Source of the DNA: Chloroflexota bacterium
GTDB taxonomy: Bacteria; Chloroflexota; Dehalococcoidia; Lucifugimonadales; Australimonadaceae
NCBI GenBank assembly: GCA_026713505.1
Contig: JAPOOH010000348.1
Coordinates: 1-8,722 of the forward strand
Direction of reading: 5' to 3'
Length of the DNA: 8,722 bases
Positions 1 to 5,042 of this stretch are shown here, piece by piece. The position numbers and the translations under genes were made by a program. Below the pieces are notes generated by a model. That model searched no databases, had not been told where the DNA came from, and saw only the letters and a program-made list of their open reading frames with translations. Position 1 is the first letter of the stretch. Each line of letters opens with the position of its first letter.

Positions 1-70
1 GCAGGAACCCCGCAGCCCCTGCGCTCCGGCGAAACCAGCCTCCCGCTGCAAGCAACAAGCTGTCTCCGTC

Positions 71-90
71 ATTCCCGCACCGGCGGGAAT
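71..90. repeat. Short inverted repeat, ATTCCC-N8-GGGAAT type
   Basis: An 8-bp perfect inverted repeat (ATTCCCGC / GCGGGAAT) has a 4-base loop (79-82) and is preceded by GTC and followed by CCAGG. The pattern ATTCCC-N8-GGGAAT is the same as the consensus of the dispersed dRS3 repeats of Neisseria, and similar 'gtcattcccgc...gcgggaatccagg' units are scattered in many other bacterial genomes. Only one copy is in this window, so repetitiveness in this genome is inferred from resemblance. It may be an intergenic repeat or insertion target. It lies far from the flanking gene's promoter. Confidence 0.55.
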
Positions 91-117
91 CCAGGGTGAC
101 CGGGCAGGTCACGCGGT

Positions 118-140
118 GGGGCGGGGCGGGGTGGGGTGGG
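118..140 (+). other. G-quadruplex-forming G-run
   Basis: Four runs of GGGG and one of GGG are separated by single bases (C, C, T, T). Single-base loops are the arrangement that gives the most stable parallel quadruplexes in vitro. It lies about 145 bases upstream of the translin-family start in otherwise featureless non-coding DNA (1-279). Any role, for example in transcription or as a replication obstacle, is inference. Confidence 0.5.
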
Positions 141-270
141 CATGCCACGCCGAACGGGCAGCACAACCACCGCCTCCCGCGTTTTCACTCCCTTACACGG
201 CCTGGCAAGGCCCGAACCATCCTGCGGAGGCACACGCGCTTCAGCACGCCCTCGCCCCCGACCCTCCTTC

Positions 271-279
271 TGCTAGGCT
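271..279 (+). promoter_or_regulatory. Extended -10 element giving a leaderless translin transcript
   Basis: TGCTAGGCT reads as an extended -10 (TG-N-TAGGCT). Six bases separate its end from the ATG at 286, so the expected transcription start coincides with that ATG. There is no Shine-Dalgarno sequence in front of either ATG (280 or 286), which fits a leaderless mRNA. No convincing -35 is visible, as is usual with an extended -10. Confidence 0.45.
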
Positions 280-285
280 ATGCCC

Positions 286-936
286 ATGGACGACCCAACC
301 CCCGCCACCCAGGCCCGCATCGACGAGATAGCCGCACATGCGCTCGACGAGTTCCGCGCCAAGCACGAGCGGCGCGAGCAGGCGATCAAGGCCTCCCGCG
401 AGATCGTGCGCACCTCGGCGAACGCTATCCGCGCCGTCCACCGCAACGAGCTCGACGAAGCGCGCGAGCTTATCACTACGGCTGGCGCCCTCGTACGCGA
501 GACCCAGCAGACCCTTGAGGGCCACGCGGACCTCTACTTCACCGGCTACACCCAGGATGCTCAGAAGGAGTACGCCGAAGCCTGCGCTGTCCTCGCGTTC
601 ATCGCCCGCGCTGAGCTCCCGCTCCCAGCGGACATCGGCGTCGAGACTCCCTCTTACCTCAACGGGCTCGCCGAGGCTGCGAGCGAACTCCGCCGCTACA
701 TCCTCGACTCCCTCCGCCGCGACGACGACTCCCGCGCCGAGGAGCTGATGCGCTACATGGACGACGTCTACAACATCCTCGTCGTCATGGACTTCCCGGA
801 CGCCCTCACCTCCGGCCTGCGCCGCACCACGGACCAGCTTCGCGGCGTCCTGGAGCGCACCCGCGGCGACCTCACCATGACCATGCGCCAGCGCCGCCTG
901 GAACGCCTCCTCAATGAAGGGGCTAAGGATTCTTGA
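286..936 (+). CDS. Translin/TRAX-family protein with altered C-terminus
   Basis: All-helical protein of the translin/TRAX family, whose members bind RNA or single-stranded DNA and, in the TRAX branch, cut RNA. Residues here are numbered from the alternative ATG at 280. The core helix KEYAEA (96-101) matches the TRAX 'QEYVEA' helix and keeps the two glutamates (E97, E100) at the catalytic spacing. YLNGLAEAASELRR (126-139) matches 'YLxGLxxxASELxR' of translin, with E132 at the position I align with the third acidic residue of TRAX. Length (216-218 aa) is normal. I prefer the ATG at 286 because the -10 at 274-279 would place +1 there; 280 is in the same frame. The last six residues (EGAKDS) come from the inserted element; the native ending (DRPVA) lies at 4887-4904. 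The stop overlaps the convergent gene at 923-1693. The family is certain enough; RNase activity is inference. Confidence 0.85.
   Translation: MDDPTPATQARIDEIAAHALDEFRAKHERREQAIKASREIVRTSANAIRAVHRNELDEARELITTAGALVRETQQTLEGHADLYFTGYTQDAQKEYAEACAVLAFIARAELPLPADIGVETPSYLNGLAEAASELRRYILDSLRRDDDSRAEELMRYMDDVYNILVVMDFPDALTSGLRRTTDQLRGVLERTRGDLTMTMRQRRLERLLNEGAKDS
885..917 (+). repeat. Left junction direct repeat (attL-like)
   Basis: This 33-base stretch in the 3' end of the translin-family gene matches 4856-4888 at 29 of 33 positions; mismatches are at 889, 893, 900 and 915. An uninterrupted 14-base identity, GAACGCCTCCTCAA, lies at 901-914. Similarity stops abruptly after 917, where GC-rich sequence gives way to the lower-GC block. 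I read it as the left attachment site of an inserted element, with crossover probably inside the 14-base core. Confidence 0.75.
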
Positions 937-1693
937 GAACAGGCTCCGCGTCTGATGAGGCCAGTTCATTTGCTATGGGGTCGAGCACCTTGCAAACCTC
1001 TGCGTATAGCTCTTCGTTCGAGTAGTGCACCGGACGCTTCGCTGAACCTGGGCCACGCCCAGGAAAACGAGTCGCCAATGCCCTAGCAAGTGGCAGGAAG
1101 TTCCCCGGTCTTGTTAGGATCGAACGCCGCGAAGGCTCCAACTCTTCGAACCAGCACGCGAGCACATCACGTAGGTTCTTGGTCCTAATAGCTCCTCGTC
1201 GATAGACTTCTCTCGCGTTAGTGCGGCTGCCTCCAAAGGCCATCATAGCTGTTGCGAGTTCCTGCTCCTGTAGCCAGAGTCCAACAGCGAAGACATCGCG
1301 CTCCAGCCTGGTAGGGTCAGGTTCTCGATTCGGGGTGAGCTCTTGCCAAGCCGCCTCTGAACTCCCGTCTGCCCGCACACCCAGCCTGCATTTGCGGGCT
1401 ATCGCCTGCCACAGCCACTTCTCCTCTCCGGGGTCAAGCTGCTCGGATTGAAGAAGCCCTGACTCCATTAAGGCACGCCCAACTGCCCACCGTTTGATGA
1501 AGGCTTGCTGCTCAGACTCGGTGGCCACCACAACAACAGCGAGTTCAACGGCCCTATCAAGCATCCGGTCAATCTCACGGTCTAGCGCTTCAGCATCAAC
1601 TCGGAACAACTCGCCGCGGAGGCTGGCCCGGCGGACGGTCTCCACCACGCTGCTCAGAGTACCGTTGTCTCGATTCCATACCTTGACAGGCAT
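923..1693 (-). CDS. Uncharacterised helical protein, third gene of the island operon
   Basis: I do not recognise a family. The product (256 aa from ATG, 257 from GTG) looks almost wholly alpha-helical, with charged amphipathic stretches such as ALDREIDRMLDRAVELAVVV near the N-terminus. No nuclease, protease, methyltransferase, kinase or membrane motif is evident, and I see no tyrosine-recombinase signature. Tryptophans occur at intervals (for example EEKWLWQAIARK and ACWFEELEPS). The start overlaps the stop of the GHKL ATPase gene: GTGATG contains the upstream stop TGA, the GTG start would overlap by 4 bases and the ATG by 1. That implies translational coupling, so the protein probably acts with the ATPase, perhaps as effector or partner. 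Its stop (TAG, 923-925) lies inside the end of the convergent translin-family gene, only a few bases from the insertion boundary. No terminator hairpin is visible between them. Confidence 0.75.
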   Translation of the reverse strand: MPVKVWNRDNGTLSSVVETVRRASLRGELFRVDAEALDREIDRMLDRAVELAVVVVATESEQQAFIKRWAVGRALMESGLLQSEQLDPGEEKWLWQAIARKCRLGVRADGSSEAAWQELTPNREPDPTRLERDVFAVGLWLQEQELATAMMAFGGSRTNAREVYRRGAIRTKNLRDVLACWFEELEPSRRSILTRPGNFLPLARALATRFPGRGPGSAKRPVHYSNEELYAEVCKVLDPIANELASSDAEPVLKNP

Positions 1694-4227
1694 CACCCAC
1701 GCTCTACGAACAGATTCAGCGAACGTGAGGCGCAGTCCCTGACGAGTAGGCTGTACTCATCTAACCGTTCAGGGCGATTGCGGAGCGCCGCTAACTCCTG
1801 CATTTTATCGCAGTAGTCCTCCCAACGTTCTGGGTCGGCACCAGCCGGCACACCGTTTAACAACTCATCCATTCGGGAATGGTCGCCATTGTCGAGCGGC
1901 TCCATTGAACACTCAATGATGCCTTCGGCACACACGTCAACAACGAATGCTGAGACACCTGTCAGTCGAGCCCCTGATTGGTTAGGACTTGCCTGGAGAG
2001 CACGGTAGAGCGGATACGCGGGCGGGTACTGCAGGACCCAGTCGTCCTGATTCCTCTTTTGAAACTGCCAGCGCGGGTGTGGACCACTGCCGGAAATCTG
2101 TTCAATTCTGAATGGTGGCCAGTCTTGAGATTGCACCGGATCGACCTCGATATCCAAGGTGCGACTGGCGTGCGCGACGACTTCTCCGTTCAGGTAGAGG
2201 TCTGCACGCAGTGCGTGCCTCCCTGGTGGCAGGTTGATTGATTGTTGCTGAGGTGCCGGGGACGTAGTGGGATTGATGACGATGCGGGATTGGACTCCGG
2301 GTATGCGAGCAGGGGTTGCTCCGGCAGGAATTCCTCGCGTGTCCACCGTTGTCATGTCAGCTAAGAGGAGGTCTCCAAGGCTTGCAGTCAACTGCAGCGC
2401 CTGGTTCTCCGTAGTGTGGTTAGTCACACTGACCTGGACTCCGACGGTATCGCCACTGTTGATGCGGCGCTGTCCGGTGGAGTGGTTCTCCACGGATACA
2501 GACAGAGTGTAGGGCTTGGATTGTCGTTCCGGGGGATCTTCGTTGACGAACATGCTACGGGACACGCGCGAGGCCTGAACCCCGCCTACTTCAACGCGTG
2601 CGGTGAACCTCCATTTCCCCGGCCGTGCACACTGCAACTTACTTGGACTCGTAGCGCCGGTGATGATTTGGAAATCACCGAAACGAGCAATACCCTCGCC
2701 GCTTTGCAGGTGTACGGACTGACTACCGATGAAGATTTGCGATGCCCTATCGTCGACATGCGCTAGTTCAAGTGACACAGTAGCGTGCCTTGAGATTGAG
2801 GCCGGCTGCAGGCTCACTACTACGCTAACATTGCGGATGTACTCCCCCCAATTGACCCGCACAGACCGTGGATCAGGGAAGTCTAGACGTAAGTCACACT
2901 CCCAGCGTTCAGTTAGGTCCATGCTCAACTGCGAGGCATTGGCAGCTCCGCTTTGGGCGCTGCGACGTGACCGCTCACGTGGAGACAGGAAGCGTAGGAA
3001 TTCTAAGGCGGCCTCGCGTTCCCCTTCCGGGGCAGGTCGCGTTGATTCGTGCGCACCCCACCCTTGCTCTTCGGCAAACTCCCGCACCTTGTCCTCGATA
3101 GCAGCGACAAGTTCTTTGACGCCTGAGACTCGCCGATCGAAGTGTTCGTGTTGGGGGTTCTCGGCTCGCCGAAGCTCACGTTCTGCGCCTCTGTCAAATT
3201 CGACAAACCCACGGAACCCTGGGCGCTTGTCTCGGGGAACGTAGTCTGCCAGGGTTTCCTGTCCGAGCGTCTCTATCCACTGTTGGCCACGAAGCAACTG
3301 CACACCCCAGAACTGGGCATCAGACCCGCTTAGGGACTCGTCGTAGAGGAGAACGATACGTTTGATCTTCAACCCGTCGCCAGCATCAATGTTCTCATAC
3401 GTCCTAGCCCCGCTTGTCTGCCTTGTCCAAGGTTCGGTGACCCACCACCGGGGAACGGACACCGATTCCGTTGAGCCGTCTTCATCGACTACTTCGATAG
3501 ATAGCCCTGTCTGTATTGCCCGCCACCAGCACCTCTGGAGCCACTGGTAGAGTTCGCCGGAGTGGACGGCATCAACCGCTTCCTGGGATAGGTGGGGGAC
3601 GACTACACGTGTGCCCACTTGAGTGAGTGGATCCAAGCCGAGTTCAATTGCTGTCCCTTCATCGTTGTAGCGCGTTGAAATGACGCTGCGAGCTTCGTCC
3701 CCGATGAAGGGCGGCTGTCGCACCGCGTCGCTCGGGTTGGTATAGCGCACTCCCAAGCGGTATTCGCCGCTGGGGAGAAGTGTGTCATATAGCATCATCA
3801 TCCGCTCTTGGTTGGGAACCAACGAAGGAAGGTTCGAGTGGTACAGATAGGCTGCCTTGCCCTGACCTCGTGACCCGAGAGCATCTTCACTGCTCTTCTT
3901 TGTGTACCCCATGCCCTCAAACGCGGCCCAGTTCTCTCCTTCGCTCAAGGCACTGCCTTGTGCAATATCCGCCAATGAATGAACCGGCCCTCGAAGCCCG
4001 GTGGTGTTGGAGTCAGTCACGGTAAGCATGTAATCGTCCGTTCCTTCCGGGGACTGCCGCTTGTGCAGTCTGTACTCAACACGGGCACGTCCACGTGAGG
4101 CTGCGTCCTTGGAGTTTTGTACGGGCTCTTGTGCCAACGCCCGTATCGGGCCCATTCCATAACCTTCAATGATGTTGCGGACGATAGTGACCATGTTGGT
4201 GACGGTCGGGACGAACTGAGACGTCAT
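1693..4227 (-). CDS. GHKL (HSP90/MutL/MORC-like) ATPase with C-terminal beta-sandwich domains
   Basis: The 844-aa product has an N-terminal GHKL ATP-binding fold. The N-box EPVQNSKDA (34-42) carries E34, N38 and D41. A second motif, TDSNTTGL (71-78), stands in for the usual DxGxG. The glycine-rich lid is GSRGQGK (118-124). Residues about 180-380 would hold the transducer-type region that follows in this superfamily. From about 440 to 700 the sequence turns into alternating beta strands. One segment (about 573-697, with VQVSVTNHTTENQALQL and LPPGRHALRADLYLNGE) resembles an Ig-like or CARDB-type sandwich. The C-terminal ~145 residues are unassigned. The start is supported by AAGGAG (4236-4241) 8 bases upstream of the ATG. 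GHKL ATPases of the MutL/MORC type are known in prokaryotic restriction-like gene clusters (work of Iyer, Abhiman and Aravind). Here it is likely the ATP-driven core of a conflict system. No histidine-kinase phosphoacceptor region is seen. Confidence 0.8.
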   Translation of the reverse strand: MTSQFVPTVTNMVTIVRNIIEGYGMGPIRALAQEPVQNSKDAASRGRARVEYRLHKRQSPEGTDDYMLTVTDSNTTGLRGPVHSLADIAQGSALSEGENWAAFEGMGYTKKSSEDALGSRGQGKAAYLYHSNLPSLVPNQERMMMLYDTLLPSGEYRLGVRYTNPSDAVRQPPFIGDEARSVISTRYNDEGTAIELGLDPLTQVGTRVVVPHLSQEAVDAVHSGELYQWLQRCWWRAIQTGLSIEVVDEDGSTESVSVPRWWVTEPWTRQTSGARTYENIDAGDGLKIKRIVLLYDESLSGSDAQFWGVQLLRGQQWIETLGQETLADYVPRDKRPGFRGFVEFDRGAERELRRAENPQHEHFDRRVSGVKELVAAIEDKVREFAEEQGWGAHESTRPAPEGEREAALEFLRFLSPRERSRRSAQSGAANASQLSMDLTERWECDLRLDFPDPRSVRVNWGEYIRNVSVVVSLQPASISRHATVSLELAHVDDRASQIFIGSQSVHLQSGEGIARFGDFQIITGATSPSKLQCARPGKWRFTARVEVGGVQASRVSRSMFVNEDPPERQSKPYTLSVSVENHSTGQRRINSGDTVGVQVSVTNHTTENQALQLTASLGDLLLADMTTVDTRGIPAGATPARIPGVQSRIVINPTTSPAPQQQSINLPPGRHALRADLYLNGEVVAHASRTLDIEVDPVQSQDWPPFRIEQISGSGPHPRWQFQKRNQDDWVLQYPPAYPLYRALQASPNQSGARLTGVSAFVVDVCAEGIIECSMEPLDNGDHSRMDELLNGVPAGADPERWEDYCDKMQELAALRNRPERLDEYSLLVRDCASRSLNLFVERG

Positions 4228-4271
4228 GGCTATCGCTCCTTACTGTGGGGTCGTTCATTTGCGAGTCGAGG

Positions 4272-4748
4272 TCAGCTCGTACGCCGTCGGCGTTGCCTTC
4301 GCGCCCCGACGTTGCGAGCGTTGGGGTAATCCCTGCGCAGTGCGTAGAACCCCTTAGCAGTCGGACGGACGAAGCGGGCATCCTGGACCATGCGGGCGGT
4401 CAGGTTGGCCCACGGCGTTGCTCCGTAGAGGTCCCCACCGCGCCTGATGACCTCCTGCGCTAGTTCCTTATAATACATCGGGTCACCGTTGCGTTCGCCT
4501 AGTATGGATTCGGCGATATTGCAGACGTTACTGCGACTGCTAGCACTGTAGTCCTGCTGTGTCTGCGTCATAGCATCAGTGGTTGCAGGCGAAGCCTTCT
4601 CATCCAAGAGAGCTCGGACATGCTCCAAGCGTCGCTGTACTGTTGACAGGCGTTCCTGGCCTTCACGCACTCTCACCTGAAGCTCTGTCGCCTCTGCTTC
4701 CAAGTGCTGGCACTCGGCAGTTAGCAAATCGTTTAGGTTGCCTTCCAT
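4272..4748 (-). CDS. Coiled-coil plus HARE-HTH domain protein, first gene of the island operon
   Basis: The protein has 158 aa from the chosen start. The first ~50 residues are a heptad-like charged helix (LEAEATELQVRVREGQERL), probably a coiled coil for dimerisation. After a Ser/Thr/Gln linker comes a HARE-HTH winged-helix domain (about 74-142): YYKELAQEVIRRGG, then ATPWANLTARMVQD, then RFVRPTAKGFYAL. The tail is strongly basic (RRQRRRR). HARE-HTH domains occur in bacterial RNA polymerase delta subunits, restriction endonucleases and eukaryotic ASXL/HB1 proteins, and are proposed to read modified or structured DNA. I chose the ATG at 4748 because GGGAGG lies 9 bases upstream. The in-frame ATG at 4781 (11 residues longer) sits almost at the predicted transcription start and would need leaderless translation. 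A 44-bp gap separates it from the ATPase gene. It may be the DNA sensor or the operon's own regulator. Confidence 0.8.
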   Translation of the reverse strand: MEGNLNDLLTAECQHLEAEATELQVRVREGQERLSTVQRRLEHVRALLDEKASPATTDAMTQTQQDYSASSRSNVCNIAESILGERNGDPMYYKELAQEVIRRGGDLYGATPWANLTARMVQDARFVRPTAKGFYALRRDYPNARNVGARRQRRRRTS

Positions 4749-4776
4749 ATCATGCGTCCTCCCGGTTTCATTGAGG

Positions 4777-4850
4777 CTCATTATAGTATTATAACAGCAT
4801 TATAACATCCGTCAATCATTTTCTATGCAGCAGCATAATACAGCATTACA
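4777..4850. repeat. Cluster of short AT-rich direct repeats at the right end of the island
   Basis: On the + strand, GTATTATAACA (4786-4796) is followed directly by GCATTATAACA (4797-4807), an 11-base tandem repeat with one mismatch, and a partial third unit lies at 4779-4785. Further right, CAGCATAATA (4831-4840) and CAGCATTACA (4841-4850) form a 10-base tandem pair (8/10). CAGCATTA also recurs at 4795-4802. Repeats of about one helical turn that overlap a promoter suggest an operator for cooperative binding. Lying next to the right attachment repeat, they could also be arm-type recombinase sites. Confidence 0.5.
4788..4815 (-). promoter_or_regulatory. Strong sigma-70-type promoter of the island operon
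   Basis: On the minus strand TTGACG (4815-4810) and a perfect TATAAT (4793-4788) are separated by 16 bases. Two more TATAAT copies flank the chosen one (4804-4799 and 4785-4780). Transcription should begin near 4781, giving a ~33-base leader with the GGGAGG ribosome site for the HARE-HTH gene. The AT-rich promoter contrasts with the GC-rich host promoters nearby and fits a foreign origin. Confidence 0.65.
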
Positions 4851-4855
4851 GTTCA

Positions 4856-4888
4856 GCGCTAGCACCGCCTCGAACGCCTCCTCAACGA
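4856..4888 (+). repeat. Right junction direct repeat (attR-like)
   Basis: This is the second copy of the 33-base repeat of 885-917, with the 14-base identical core at 4872-4885. In the translin frame it reads TAG, His, Arg, Leu, Glu, Arg, Leu, Leu, Asn, so it has lost coding function upstream of the core. Two of the four differences from the left copy (positions equivalent to 900 and 915) are synonymous. AT-rich island sequence ends just before it and GC-rich chromosome resumes after it. Confidence 0.75.
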
Positions 4889-4904
4889 CCGTCCCGTCGC
4901 GTGA
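4863..4904 (+). pseudogene. Displaced original 3' end of the translin-family gene
   Basis: In one frame this segment encodes HRLERLLNDRPVA and a TGA stop (4902-4904). RLERLLN is the same sequence that ends the intact gene at 895-915. It has no start codon or ribosome site and follows an in-frame TAG (4860-4862). I read it as the native C-terminal coding end, cut off from its gene by the island. Without the island the protein would be 217 aa (counting from 280), against 218 aa now. Confidence 0.75.
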
Positions 4905-4931
4905 CCGTGCGCCTCGCGCCATGTCGCCGGT

Positions 4932-4961
4932 TTGACCTGACCATGCCCGGACAGAGACAAT
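4932..4961 (+). promoter_or_regulatory. Candidate promoter for the membrane pyrophosphatase gene
   Basis: TTGACC (4932-4937) and GACAAT (4956-4961) are spaced 18 bases apart, a reasonable -35/-10 pair although the -10 matches only 4 of 6. Transcription would start near 4968, giving a leader of about 75 bases. A perfect palindrome TGCCGGG-A-CCCGGCA (4969-4983) sits immediately downstream of the predicted start, where it could serve as an operator or a 5' hairpin. Confidence 0.35.
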
Positions 4962-5042
4962 GCCCTACTGCCGGGACCCGGCACTCATCATAAGTACGGG
5001 GCAGTCGCGGGCCGTGCCCATGCCCCCAGGAGGTAGATGCTG

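Larger units (their letters stand above)
885..4888. mobile_element. ~3.97-kb inserted island at the 3' end of the translin gene
   Basis: The block is bounded by 33-base direct repeats 3971 bases apart. It contains three co-directional minus-strand genes and is visibly lower in GC than both flanks, especially at its right edge (4780-4855). Joining sequence left of the first repeat to sequence right of the second restores an uninterrupted translin-family reading frame ending RLERLLNDRPVA. Insertion into the 3' end of a gene with restoration of the coding end is the hallmark of site-specific integration, best known for tRNA genes. No integrase, transposase or terminal inverted repeat is visible inside, so it may be mobilised in trans, be a decayed remnant, or have lost its recombinase. 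Cargo: a HARE-HTH protein, a GHKL ATPase and an unknown helical protein, likely a defence or conflict module. Confidence 0.7.

Noticed and set aside
96..518. Open frame starting upstream of the translin gene
   Set aside because: It overlaps the translin gene in another frame, has Pro/Arg/His-rich low-complexity content and no ribosome site.
241..969. Minus-strand open frame opposite the translin gene
   Set aside because: The + strand frame matches the translin family throughout. The antisense frame crosses the island junction and shows no family features.
923..1693. Tyrosine recombinase as the island integrase
   Set aside because: I looked for the R...H-x-x-R...Y pattern in the 256-aa protein. 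RPVHYSNEELY superficially contains R, H and Y but has neither the spacing nor the context of an integrase C-terminus.
1693..4227. Sensor histidine kinase
   Set aside because: The ATP-binding motifs are of GHKL type, but they are at the extreme N-terminus, with no phosphoacceptor histidine domain, no membrane segment and no response regulator nearby. A MutL/HSP90/MORC-like layout fits better.
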